Source of the DNA: Heterodera schachtii
Taxonomy: Eukaryota; Nematoda; Chromadorea; Rhabditida; Heteroderidae
Assembly (NCBI GenBank): GCA_023374025.1
Contig: SIJG01000139.1
Span: 198,157-262,156 of the forward strand
Reading direction: 5' to 3'
Length of the DNA stretch: 64,000 nt
The notes beneath the pieces are model-generated. The model did not search any database and was not told the origin of the DNA. It saw only the letters and a program-made list of their open reading frames with translations. Within the stretch, counting starts at the first letter, position 1; each line of letters opens with the position of its first letter. The position numbers and the translations under genes are program-made. Shown here piece by piece: positions 20,849 to 33,049 of this stretch.

Positions 20849-21133
20849 TGTAAAAGGGATTTCTTAATTGGCTTTTGGCTTTTTCCGGGACAAATTCCTT
20901 CCCGTTCCTTTTTACAATTTCCCATCTCTATATCTCCGTTCGATCAGTCTTTTTCTTATCCATTTCATTTCCATCCTTAGCCATCCGCGTTAGATCCATC
21001 ATTCACTTCATTTTCACATTTCTTTTCATTCACCAATACGTGTGGTTTAATTACCCAAGTTTGAGATGGGAGAATAAAGTAATTCTGGATAATATTTGGT
21101 CGCCAACGATCCTGGGAGGGCCCGCCCGTTTCA
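20849..21133 (+). repeat. 3' LTR
   Basis: This is a 285-bp copy of 5652-5942 with one TTTGAG unit instead of two and one substitution. It contains AATAAA at 21073-21078 and ends GTTTCA. The bases that follow (CTCTAATAAGG) do not match the left flank as a target-site duplication. Confidence 0.9.
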
Positions 21134-21236
21134 CTCTAATAAGGTTAATTTATGATCAGATTTTAACTGAGCCATCAACTTCCAAGCGATTGTGATCAGG
21201 AATATCGTTGCTCAATCTGCTTGCTTTTGTTTCTAC

Positions 21237-24059
21237 CTTTGCTAAAGTGTGGAAGACATAGTGCCATGGAGCTTAGAATGGCCTCCCGTACGGATGGGTC
21301 TTCGTCCTTGCACAATTGGATGATGCAAGGCAAAAGCAAAGTGCAACAATCCGTGGAATTGCTAAAACAATTAGACAGTAATTCCAAAACAATAAACAGT
21401 AATTAGCTAAAGCAATTAGGCAGTAATTACTAAAATAATTATAATACTGTAAATATTTAGAGGGTAAGCTTACTTCAGCGATTGTGCCAACATTGACAAC
21501 TTTTGTGCGATTGATGTGCGCACTGCGGCACTCGGATCTTGGCACAGCATTTGGGCGCAGGGCGACAATTCTCTCTGGAGACTGAAAAATAAAAAAATAA
21601 TATATATATATATATATATTTTATGTGTCATTGGATTTTTGTTTTCTTTTTTAAAAGTAAAAAAATATCTCATTTTTAAAAAAATTACTAAACGTTTTTG
21701 TAATTTAATGGCATCTTTTTTTAATTCTCTTTTTATAATTCCAATATTTCATCAAAAACATTAAGCACTTTTGCTTATTTGGTTGCACTTTGCAACAACT
21801 TACATTTCCTTGGGCACCAGCAGTGCCAATTTCTCAATTAGCCGAGTTGAAATAACCCGTCGTTGAACCCTCTTTCCGGAATCCGCTTGTGCAACGGCCA
21901 ATGGAACCACCTAAAATAAAGAACAAAGGTAAAAAAAAAAAAGGTAATCGAAAATTGACTATAAGGTGGGGAAGTCTTTGGCATTATGCCTTTGTATTAT
22001 TTTGTTGTGTTCGCCTCCCCCCCCCCCCCCCCCTCACGGGCATTTTTGGCAAAAATTGCCCCCCGGGGGCCACTTTGGGTGGCACAGTTTGGGTAAAGAG
22101 AAAATTTATGGTCTTCCAACATAAAATAAACAAACAAACAGACAAAAAAAAACAGAGCTGCTTTATGGGCTAAATTGGCGCTTTTTGTTTAAATTTTATC
22201 ATTTAAATAAATGTTAATTTGTTTTTGTTGCTTTACCATATTTACGATGGATTGCATGGAGACACAGTCGGCAATGTCCACCAGCGATTCCAGCCAAGCA
22301 GTGGCGGTTACTGTAGTGGTAATTAATTAGAAATGAACAACAATAAATTTTTAAAACCTAAGCTTATTTGTTAGGTTCATTTAGCATTTAAAAATATAAA
22401 ATTAAATTTTTGTTTATAAATTTCGCAATTGATTAATTGCTGGAACAACAGCAAAAAACTAACACCGAATATCATTTATAAACACTCAATGGATTGTAAA
22501 ATAAAAAACCTATGACCATCATTCAGCGTGCTAATTACATGCTAATCGCCACTTGCATCATTATTCAAAACGGGGGAATATGTGAAGGGAGGGAGGGATA
22601 CATCCATTCATTCGTTCACTTATTCATATGACAACATTTCAGTCAGCAGCTGATGATGATTCACCCGTCAGTCCCCCACCAAAAAAAAATCGGATTAGGC
22701 AACCAATGGCCAAAAGTCTCGGGATTTCAGTTCCAAAAATACCGAAAGTACATGATTTTATGTGCTTTTGACTGGTTGCGTCGGTTCGAGGAGAGTTGCG
22801 GATTATGATTAAATATGCAAATTAAAAGTCGGGAGTTTCGACCTTTGAATAAAAATTTCTGCGAAAGAGCCATCAAAAGGACACAAAAGAAAACCAACTA
22901 AAATATTTTTAGACCAATTAGTGTTGGGTTTTAACGCCTATCATAAAGTGTAAGATTTTGCGGATGAGAACAATTTTAACTTTTTGATTGTTTAAAAAAA
23001 TAATTTTTATTAAAAAAATCATTAATGTGATTTTCTTAATCTCTTTTCCTTTAATTTGTCCAATTTATGTCTCTGTAATCATTAACCTTCACTTACCATT
23101 TTCCTTCTGCGCCTCAATATTCTCGAGAATTGCCACCAAAAAGCGATCAGGAAGTTCTCTAAAATGGAAAAATTATGCAAAAATATTAAATTGCTCAATT
23201 AAATATTTACGGGCATTTCTGCTGCAATTTCTTCTCCTTAATGCAATTTTTGTAGGCAATTGCCGCTTCACAATGAATGTCCAAATTGCTTGGCGTAACC
23301 GACAAAAGTCCCTTAATGTTGAGTAATTTCATGGCCTAATTTGGGAATAACAATTGAAACAACTGCTCACTTTTGTGGCCCTAAAGCAAAATCTTGGTCC
23401 TACCAAGAGAACTATTACGGTAATAACAGTATAATACAAAATAACCCCGTTTGCTTAAGTTTGATCTTCATGTCTGAATCACTGATTCAGAATAAAATCA
23501 GAATTTAATATTTAATAAATTTAATTTATGGCATTTGCCATTTTTTCTTTATCTGAAAAATTTGGTTACATAATAATGAAAATTTTCTTATTAATGTTCT
23601 TATTTTTAATATTTTGCCCTTAAATCCACGAGGGAAGATTACACTTATAAAGAAAATTAAAAAAATTGGAAATTAAAATTCGCAAGTCCATAAATTCCAT
23701 CCGGCCCTGGTCCAAAACAGTACCTGCATCATGGGTAACAGGCGGTGCAACGCCTCGTCCGGCTCGCCCTCCACCAGCTCGACCAGGTTGCGCAGCACGG
23801 ACAACTTTTGTATCTCGCGGCCCTCCCGCAACGTTTTCATCGCACTGTCCAAAGGGCTCATGTCCAAGTCGAACTCCTCGCGTGCCGCGGCGTACAGTGC
23901 GTCCAGCGACTTGCGCTGCTCCTTCTGTTGCTCATTGGCACTGATTTCTTCCGCCTCCTCTTCAGTAGGGGCGGTGGTAGGAGAAGCGTCGCCGCCACTT
24001 TTGGCATTGGCATCAGAATCTGTTGAGGCGGCACCGCTTTTGTTGTTCTCCTTTCTCAT
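21237..24059 (-). CDS. PPP4R4-like protein phosphatase 4 regulatory subunit, 5' portion (3' end missing)
   Basis: Seven minus-strand exons with compatible phases: 24059-23724, 23335-23211, 23158-23097, 22310-22237, 21910-21804, 21581-21474, 21361-21237, giving about 312 residues. ATG 24059 opens a low-complexity acidic head, then MSPLDSAMKTLREG and HEAT-repeat helices. TATAWLESLVDIAD, CAQMLCQDPSAAVR and QLCKDEDPSVREAI resemble the N-terminal HEAT array of PPP4R4. HEAT regulatory subunits bind the PP4 catalytic subunit and substrates; the vertebrate protein is roughly 870 residues. The last exon ends with a good donor at 21236, but 100 bp further on lies the LTR element, and beyond the element come arrestin exons. 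The C-terminal two thirds are therefore missing from this locus. All exons present are intact. Confidence 0.8.
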
Positions 24060-27000
24060 TTTCTGGCAATGGTTTTTGACGTTTGAAGTTGAAAGTTGAA
24101 AATTTACAATATTTTTATTTATTTATTTAAAAAGGAAAATAAGGCTTAAGACACAATAATATTGATTTTAAATTTTTACTATTTTTATAAAATTATAAAT
24201 AGAATTAAAATAAAATTTAAAAAATGAAAAATTATCAAAAATTAAAATTTATATAGAGAAGATCCTTAACAAGTAGCAATTTGTTTGAACTAATTAAGTA
24301 AATAGGGATCAGCAAAAGATGATTAGTGCTGATAGGCCATAATATTTTAAATTTTATTTTGAATTTCATTAATTCTACTTACATATTTCTATGGGAAGAA
24401 ATAAATGCAATCTGAAAGCTCAATCATTTTGTTCCAAAGTATGTAAGCCAATCTAAGCCAATCCGCTGGGAATCGGATAGTGGGAAAATGGGATGATGTT
24501 GTAAAGGGAAGGAATGTGGTGGGATTTGAGCGGATTAAAATGAAAGTGGATGGATAAATGGGGGAGGGGGGATAAAGCAGAAACCCAACCAGCCGAAGAA
24601 GCAATGATTAATGATGGGCAAAACAACGAAGAAAATGGATTTAAGGAGGAATTGAGTGAAAAAAGGATGAGCGGTGGGGGAAGATAGAGCAGATGTCAGC
24701 GGACAAAAAATGTGCTTCTTCCCCGTGGAGGGCAAAATTTAGACATCGACAGCCCCCCCCCCCCAAGCCCAAATTCACGTGAGCATTTTTTACGAACTTT
24801 GAGCGAGGGCAGAGGGTGGGGAAATAATGAGGCAAAAAAGTGCCAAATGACTGAAAATGAATGGGTGACAAAAGCCAATGGGATTAAAATGGGGGAAGAA
24901 GCACTTAAAATCGCTTTTAAACGCCTCTTCCCGACCAGGAAGTGTTGTGTCAATTAGAGAGTTGTCACTTCAATGAGTAGAGGATGACCGATCATAAACC
25001 AACTTTTGAAACACAATGAGCTTAAGAGCCAAAAGGTGAGTTCTTTCTAAGCCAAGGATGGCCAATTCTAAGAGATGAGTGGGCAAGACGCTTGGTTAAT
25101 TATGTTTGAAAACAATTAGGGTATGATAACGAGGTCAGATTTAAAAATGCTCTCCTTCACAAACTTAAAAATCTCATTAATCAGGAAGAGATTTTCTAAA
25201 TAAAATTTAAGTAGGGCAAATAGGGTTTCATGGAAAATAGTTTTTTTTTTAAAGCTGCTTGTCGATTCTCAGTCAAATGTTAGTTGATAAAATAAAAAAA
25301 AATAACGAAAATTTTTTGCAAATCAGGGTCAATTTCACGATCACATTGCCAAAAATTCCCATCCCCTCTCCCCACAAAAAAACCGGCAATTTACCAGAAG
25401 TAAAGATTTGAAATTATCTGGCAGGACATGAAATGAAAAGTGCTTGGAAAAGCGCCACCTTGGGTGTTTCTTATTATCCCAATTTGGATGTTGTCCTGGT
25501 TCAAAATTTACTCGCGGACAACAAAATTCAAAAAATTTGATTAATTTCGATTATCTTTTTTTAATTGACGAATTTTTTGAATTTTACAGGACAATAAAGA
25601 AGATTTAGAGAGAGAAATAAATCAATAATTAAACAGACTAATTTGAGTCAAGACTGATAAAACTTAAATTGAAAAGCTCCAAACTTAGTGGAATTTACGA
25701 AATTCCCAAGTTGGCGGTTTTTACAACCAAGCACCAAAAGCAACAATGCCATACCGCATCGTAATATCGGATTATGTCGGGAAATGCGATGGAAGGAGAG
25801 AGAGGAAAGCCATCACATTTCGCCTAATTTTAGCCGTTAATTTTGCTTGGCAAAGGAAATAAAATGAGGACAACTGACAGTCATGTGATTGGCCAGAAAC
25901 AGGTGGCAAATTAATGTAATAAAAAGTGTAAAATGGGAAGGGCGAAAGCTGATCGATCACATTCCATGCTTATCCGCATGCTCATCATCATTAGCGGCGA
26001 TGAGAAATTTAGTGGGAAAGGGTGGACTGATCAGAGAGATGAAGCGAACCACCTGTGTCGCCCCGGGGAGAGAATGGAAGCGGCAAAATGGAAAAGGAAT
26101 GGAAATGCCAAAAGGTAAAGCCATCCTAAACACTTCCCCTCATGTGGATATTTTCCGGATGAATAATTTCGCATTTTATTCATATTGAAGTGAATGCATC
26201 CCAATTCCCTTTTTAACTAATTGAATTTTGCCAGAAATTAGTTGCAGCAATTTTAGGGGAAAATGGCAGATTATTAAAATGTCCATTTTGCCTTAAATCT
26301 TTCCTCATTAAAATTTAGCCTTGCTAAAATGAACCATAGTGGTTTTTTGGCAACATTTATAATTAAAAAAGGGCACTTGAATTATTCTATTTAAAAAATC
26401 TAAACTATTAATTTAATTTTTAGTGCTTTTTGTCTTAGCTTATACTAGCATCATTAAGAGGTTCTACCCTTTTGTCCTTTTGTCAAAAATAAAAAGAGCA
26501 ACAGTGAGCGTTGGTCAATTTGTCAACTCCCTTTGCTAATTAGTGGTCTTTTGTCCCTTCGCTTCTGCTGCTGCTTATGATCACCGTCACTCGACCACCT
26601 GCTGCTGCTGCTAATTATGCGTTTGTTATTGTGCCCACCTTTCCGCCGCCAACAATTTAAAGCGTTTCTTTGCCATGCTATTTAAACTGATCCTCCTCAT
26701 AAGTGTCCGCTTGCACGGCTTCCCCCAAGTCCACTTTAAACGTATTCACATTATACTCGCTTATGATGGATTCACAAGCATTGCCAAAGGCCGATCGACA
26801 GCGGCGGGTGAAGCCGCCTCCGATGGTGCGTCACTGAACCGTTTGTGGCCCCGAAAGAGTGGCCAAGTGGTTCTTCTCCCGCCTCCCTCCCGCCCCCTTT
26901 CTGCCGCCAGCAGCGTTTGGCCAAAAGCTTTTCAAACTGAGCGAAGAAGCGTTTTGTTTGGCGGTGAATTGAATGTGTGCAGGCAGCAAAAGGTGGGGCG

Positions 27001-27447
27001 ATCAATGCGAATGCTTTTGAATGGAGAAAAGAGATAAAGCACCTTTTGAAAGGGGCGGGTGCGGGGGTTAAACGAGGGGGGGGGGGAGGGGGGGGGGGGG
27101 CTTGGGGTGTTGGTTGGTTGGCTTAACCTCGTAAAAACAGTGAAAAATGATACATAAAGAAAACGAGGGGGAGGAAAAGTGTGTGCTTTTGTGCATTCTT
27201 GGCCAGCCAAATGCTAAAGATCAAAAAATGAAAGAAAGAAAGATGAAGCAACAAGAAAAGGTCAGAGCAATGAAAATTCAAAAGTGATTTTAAAGAACTA
27301 TGCTTGTGAAATTGAGCTTTTTCCTATGATATTATATTAAAAATAAGAAAATATAATTTATAATTAATACAAATAGATTAAGCATTTAAATGATAAATTG
27401 CGGGATTTCATACTAAAATAATTCCAAATTTGGAGAATATCTCTCCA
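24060..27447. other. Intergenic region between the PPP4R4-like and first GILT genes
   Basis: About 3.4 kb contains a C-run (24751-24760), a long G-run (27077-27100), G/A-rich blocks near 24480-24950 and 25770-26100, and a G+C-richer island at 26560-27040 with CTG repeats. Open frames in the island are long for this window (26675-27037 plus; 27005-26772 minus), but none has a recognisable family or clear splice sites. The promoter of the PPP4R4-like gene should lie just above 24060. Confidence 0.4.
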
Positions 27448-29355
27448 TCAGAATGGCTCACATCCAGGAATTGCTTCATAGTTTTCCCCAATGCCGACTC
27501 GCGACAAGCAGATCAGTGTTGGCAAGCCGTTCATCAAAAATTGAGTTGCTTGCAGACTGGCATTGTTCACCAAAATCCATGGCACATATTCATGCTAATA
27601 GGCAAAAGTAATTATTTATAATTTTTTTATTTCATTTTTACCTGATCAGGCCAAATCTGTGCCGTCCGACGACCGGCTTCCCTCTGAAGTCGATCGCCGG
27701 TCGGCCCATTGAAACAGTGACTAAAAACACAAATGGCATTAACAGAACAAGCCGTAATTGTTGATCATATTTAAGTAAAATTAATACATTAATTAACTTA
27801 TAGATTTGTATATACAAAAGTTTTATTTAATGACGCGCTTTCATAACTTTTTCAAAGCCGAATGAAAAACTTTTTTTATTGGGTTTAAATGTTAATAAAG
27901 AAGAATTAAAATTCTCGAATTATACCATAATTTTCATTTATATGTTTCCATGAAAACTATAAATATACTTTTCTAATTTCAAAAATAGTTGATTAAATGG
28001 GTAAAGCTCCATTTTTCCTTATTTACAATTTATCTTTTTTGTATGTAAATAAATTTTTGTATTAATTTTCTCACGTAATTTGGTCGTAAATGTGCGGGAT
28101 TGGGTGTAATTTGACATAGCATTTTTTGGATGCTTTCTCCAGCGGAATGCCTGAACTGATCAGCTTTTCAAGGCAGTAAATGAATGGCATTGGGTCGTGC
28201 ATGAAGTGAATGGCACACGACTACAGTGATAAGTGTTTAATTAGCTCTTTGTGCCAATTTTGATGAAATAATTTTGTTTGTCCAGAATCTCCATGCTTTA
28301 AATTAGGCTTCTCCCCGCCCCTCAGGAAGAGAGAAGGCACTCTTCATAAATTTTTTAAACGGATATCAAAAATATTTTTTGGAAAAAACAATTTAAAAAA
28401 AAGTTACAAGCAAATTAGGTCTTTTTTTTGGCATGCCAATATTGCTATTACGATTTTCTTACATAAAATCGGACCCCTTCTGAGAATGTATTAGTTTCAA
28501 TAAAATAAAGCAACATGAAATTTGTTGATCCGACACTCTTCAGGCCCATGTTGGCATTTGATTGTGCCATTCTAAAAACATAAAATATTCATTTTAATTT
28601 TTTTCCATTTGTTCTCAGCTGTTCACCTCCAACACTTTCGCATTGCCAAATGGGACAAATTCAATTCGCAAGTGCGTCTTGAATTTTTGGTAGACATCGA
28701 ACAGAGTTTCGGTGATGAAACTTTGACAGTCGGGGCCTAAATTAATTAAAAACTTTTTTGTCAAGAATAATTTCAAAAACTAAAAAATAATTCCCAAAAT
28801 AATAATATTTAATAATCAAATTGCGATTATGAAAATTGCTTAATGCTTTTAATTAGATCAATACGTTTATTTACCGTATTTATTGAATTAGACCCCCCTC
28901 CTGAATTAGAACAATCCGCTCAACTCACACAGGCTTTCATAGAGCAGTGTGATGTGAAGCGGCTCATTTCGCATGGCGCCGGTGTATCGGCCGCACAATC
29001 GTCCTGTGCCACACTGTGTCTGCAGCTTATCACAGCCGCACCAAAGCGACGGCGGAACAACGGCACAACCCCCGGCCGACTCATCAGCCGCGGCAACACT
29101 TTGATGCTTTGTTCGATGATCAAAGAGGCCGACACCATTTTCAACGGCAGGCGACGAAATTGGTGACAGCCGACGATTATGACCAGAAGCAGAAGCAGGA
29201 GAATGGTGGCGACGAGAAGAGTTAACAGATTGTAGTATTGAAAACACAATGATCAGCAGAAGAGCAGGGAGAAGGCACGAAGAAAATTTTGATGTTTTGC
29301 CGCCAAAATTTTTGGGCATCATTTTTCTATAGTTTTTAATTAATAAAATGGACAA
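27448..29355 (-). CDS. GILT-family thiol reductase, copy 1
   Basis: Six minus-strand exons with consistent phases: 29355-28929, 28736-28627, 28571-28515, 28220-28075, 27720-27642, 27594-27448 (TGA); about 321 residues, or 310 if the ATG at 29322 is used. A hydrophobic signal or anchor (FSSCLLPALLLIIVFSIL) precedes a saposin-like pro-segment, PPSLWC. Exon 1 splices into exon 2 within YESLCPDCQSFI, creating the CPDC thioredoxin-type active site. VPFGNAK and the GILT signature CQHGPEEC follow, then a Cys-spaced SCAIHFMHDPM segment and EYVPWILVN. GILT enzymes reduce disulfides in acidic endosomes and lysosomes or are secreted. Every hallmark residue is present. A paralogue with the same exon plan lies 3.7 kb upstream at 33050-34603. 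Confidence 0.9.
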
Positions 29356-31899
29356 TTAAACGCAGAAAACTGTCAAAACAAAAATTTTCACTAATTTCTA
29401 GGTAAACTGTGCCTTCAGGCACTCACTGCTTGGTGAATTTCTATTAGCTTTAATTAGTGTCCCTCCTCGAACCTCTGTTACACACCAAATAGGATGAGAG
29501 TGCATTTAAATGAGTTTCTAAGTATTTTTTGTATTGGAAAATTTCTTTTATCCTTTATTCGAGTTTTTATGAAAATTTTCTCCCAGAATCTTTCTAAATT
29601 TTCACCAGCCATTTCTAAACAAATTTTGTCGGGGAATTTTCTTTCCAATCTCCGACTCGCCGGGGAGCAATCCTAGGGGTTCACCAAAGAAGTACAGTAT
29701 TATGGAAAATTATTGAAAATGTTTAAAAATCAAATTTAGTGGAAATTATTTTACTTTATTGGATGGCCAAATCGTAGAGAGTGAAAATAATTTATTGTGA
29801 ATTTTGACGCCAAATATTGAATTAATATAATGTTTTTGATGATAAGGGAAAAGTGGGCGACAGATAATGAATGGTTTGCGTACAAACACACTTTATGCAC
29901 GTATTTATGACATTTTGCAAGAATGGAGCAGTGTGTCAATTAAGTATAATCAAAACAAAATTAATACATAATTTTAATGTGAAAAATAATTTAATGAAGC
30001 ATTCTTAATGAAAAAATGATTGGAATTAGCGTTGGTCGGGACCGGGCCGGGAATTCCCGCCCTTTTCAGATCGAAATCCCGCTAGGGTCGTAATGAATCG
30101 GGAAAATATTGTGGAAAGCGGGAGAAAGGAAATTTTAAAGATACATTCTTAGCGGATATCAAAATGTGCACATGGCCAACTTGACAAGCTTTGGATGATT
30201 TTTTATGTATTTAATTTTGAGTCGATTTCAATTCCCAATTTGAATTAAAACAACTTTCTTTAGTCCTTATATAAAAAAATAGAGCCCGTAAAAAAGTACG
30301 GGGATGGGAACGGGAAAAATAAAAAAGATCCCGTCTTTTTGCCGTTCCTGTAAAATCCCACCCGGGCAAAAAAGACGGGAAACGGGGGCGGGATTCCCAG
30401 GTTTTCCCGCTTGAATCCCTTCCCTGCGGGGCTATAGTAAAATATTTTTTATTTGTTCTGTTATATTATTGCTAAAATTTACAAAATTTTGAATACCATT
30501 ATCATTTTTCTCTTTGATCCGTTACTTTCGCGACGTTAATGAATTTTTTGGCTGGTAACGATTGAAGGACTTTGCGTGGGAGGGGGGCGGCAATGGGCAA
30601 TTAAAAGGTTAATCGCCTATAAAAACCATTTACTAATTCATTGGTGTAAAAAATTTACAAATCCTCCATATATTCAAAGTAATTTTCTTAAAATAAGTTT
30701 TTCCAAGATTTAAATTAAAATACAAATTTCGATGTTAATCAATACAAATAAAAATATAAAAAAACATGGGAATCCGCTGTGGCCAATTTAGCGGCCCCAT
30801 TTGGGGGCTCGGGCCAATTTTGTTTTTAATGGGGCCAATTTTAATTAAATGTGGCCAATTTTATTTCCTCCCAAAATAAATACGAAAAGATATTAGCATA
30901 AAATGTTGAATATGTGACAAAAATTATTAAAACTGCCATAGAACCTGTTGAAAAAATTTTTTTTACCAGAAAAGCCCCTAAAAAATGCTGCTGATTACGA
31001 AAAATAAATTCAAAATTTAAAAATTTCAGAAACTTTCAATTTCCAGTGTTTGAAAAATATCTTGAAAATCGGAATTCAGGATTTAAAAAAAAATTTTTTG
31101 TGGACCATTTGATTTAAGACACCTAAAAAGATTTTAAAATCGGAATTGGTCGAGCCAAAATGTGGCCATCAGAAGGCTCAAATCCAGATATTAATTAACA
31201 CATGTGTTTTAATTAATCAGATAAAGGGTACAAAATTACTTGGTGCAAATGCCACTCTTTTCGTTGTACATTCAAAACAAGAACTGTTGTCCATTGAGCA
31301 CGGATTAATGCCATGGACACTTCAGCGAACGGCAATTCATTACAATATTCCTGCCATTAACCTGAAAAATTAGCAGATTTTTTTTTAGACAAAAAAAATT
31401 TATTTACTGTGAAAAACGCTTTTCCTGAATTGCTGGTCACAGATCCGATATCCATTTTGACCAATTCCTAACCCCGAACCCGAAATCGAATAAACAGATA
31501 ATCCCGGGATTTTCTGTGCTTCATCTAAAATCGGAAACTGATTTAAACCCAAAATCTAAGGAACAGAAGAAACCAATACATTGAAATGAAAGCCTCGATA
31601 ATGGCAATGAATATTTTATGCCTTCTTACTTACTGCACGTTGAAAACTTTCAGCACAACCGGCCTCAATTGCATCGAACCCAAAAAATGCCAAAAAAATA
31701 GTAAAAATGATGGAAAAAGGACGACACATTTTAATGAAAACAATTTTAAAAAATGTACAATTTTCTTTTAGCCTTTAAATAAGAGGATAAATTAAACAAT
31801 CCTGTCATTATTTATACAGAGAAATTCATTTATAATCGAATTTATCTTTCATATGACAGAGAGCGACTAACTGACAATAAGCAATGTAACAAAAAATTA
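29356..31899. other. Spacer between GILT copies with G/C-rich repeat patch
   Basis: This stretch is mostly AT-rich. At 30040-30430 there are clustered GGGAA, CCCGG and GGGATT words in both orientations, resembling the ends of a degraded DNA transposon. Matching terminal repeats and a target duplication could not be found. A short plus frame at 31146-31373 has no recognisable product and no supporting splice signals. Confidence 0.4.
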
Positions 31900-32880
31900 T
31901 GGAGTACTGTATTTTTATTGAGTTATTTATTTATTTATGCAAAAAAGAAAAAAAGTCCACAAAAGGGAGTAATCCACTTACTCTGCGGACGTGTCATAGA
32001 TTAAATCGTCCTCGAGTAATATGGATTAAAAATTAAACAAAAAAAGAAATCACAACAAAATTAAATATAAGAATGAGGTCAATGATCAATAAAACCAAAT
32101 CACTATATAAAATATATAATATCTTTAATTAAAGAGATAATTCACTTTTCCGGTCATTTTATACGTTAAGGAGTTTAATTTTTGTTTTAAATTGATTTAA
32201 AGAATTTATTTTAATGATTTCTTTATCCAGCTGATTCCACAATTTTGTAGCCCTCCCCGCAAAGGGAATAAATTTTTTGCCTAATTTATATTTTGTGTTA
32301 AACCTATAAAAGGGGACATTAAAGCGTTCAGAAGGTTTGAAAATTTTTAATATATCTAGATCTGTTCGGCCATAAACAATTTTATGCGCCATGAACAGAT
32401 CAAATAGCTTTCGCCTTTTCTCAAGTGTTGGTAGTTGCAGGTATTCTAATCGATTTTGGTATGGAATTGGCGGAAGGCTGCATTTAAAAAACACCCTTTT
32501 GGTGAAATATTTTTGACACTTTTCGATTTTTTTAATATTTTTTTGAAGAGACGGATTCCAAACCTCCGGAGCGTATTCCAATAAAGGCCTAATATAAGTT
32601 TTATATAACGTAATCCAAATCTTAGATGATTTGGATTTAATTATTCGGAACAAGGAACGCATACGTAAATACGCATTCCTTGTTATATGATTAACATGAT
32701 CGGAAAATTGTAATTTGTTATCAATGTTTACTCCTAAATCCCTAATTGTATCCACAGCATTTATTGTATTCCCATCAAATTTATAAGTTTCTTTTGGGTT
32801 TTTTGAACCCAAATAAAGTAATAAAGGCAGAAATAAATTTGGAAAAAAAATATGGAAATCCATACAAACCCTGTCTCTAA
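31900..32880 (-). mobile_element. 5'-truncated non-LTR retrotransposon (LINE), C-terminal RT fragment
   Basis: A 234-residue minus frame (32863-32159) reads as the carboxy end of a LINE reverse transcriptase. It has IRDLGVNIDNKLQFSDHV, then YIRPLLEYAPEVWNP, then the Arg/Leu-rich tail typical of Jockey/CR1-like elements. The palm motifs with YxDD are missing, so the copy is 5' truncated, as is usual for LINEs. The remaining frame is unbroken, which suggests a fairly recent insertion between the two GILT genes. The exact ends are uncertain; the 3' side probably extends to the A/T-rich sequence near 31900. Confidence 0.75.
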
Positions 32881-33049
32881 TTAAATTTTTTATTTTTCTT
32901 TAATTATTTTATTCCTAAGCGGATTTAATAAAACTTTCCAGCATTTTTTTTTCTTGATCAACCATTAAATTTGCGTGATGTTTAATTGCTAAACAACAAA
33001 TAGTTTTTTCATCATTCAACAGTTGAAAATTGTCATTGTTTTTTTCGAT

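Larger units (their letters stand above)
5652..21133 (+). mobile_element. 15.5-kb Ty3/Gypsy-like LTR retroelement with envelope-like region and SF1 helicase
   Basis: The boundaries are two direct terminal repeats (5652-5942 and 20849-21133) beginning TG and ending CA. A TGG-starting primer-binding site follows the left LTR and a purine tract precedes the right LTR. Between them, all in the same orientation, lie a 3-kb leader and three large intact ORFs: Gag/Env-like/PR-like (8904-13118), PR-RT-RNase H-IN (13094-17008) and an Upf1-like helicase with a zinc knuckle (17164-20646). The RT, RNase H and integrase motifs are Ty3/Gypsy type. All three ORFs are uninterrupted and the LTRs differ by one substitution and one 6-bp indel, so the copy is young. 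No exact target-site duplication is visible: the left flank ends CTTAATGG and the right flank begins CTCTAATAAGG. At 15.5 kb it is far longer than ordinary Ty3/Gypsy elements. Confidence 0.9.

Noticed and set aside
5640..21145. Target-site duplication TAAT around the LTR element
   Set aside because: TAAT occurs on both sides but at different offsets from the LTR ends, so it is not a flanking duplication.
24480..24960. Purine-rich open frames on both strands
   Set aside because: Low-complexity G/A-rich DNA keeps several frames open; no family, splice signal or start context supports a gene.
28920..29225. Overlapping open frames on both strands at the first GILT exon
   Set aside because: They are shadows of the GILT coding exon; only the frame with PPSLWC and YESLC continues into the following exons.
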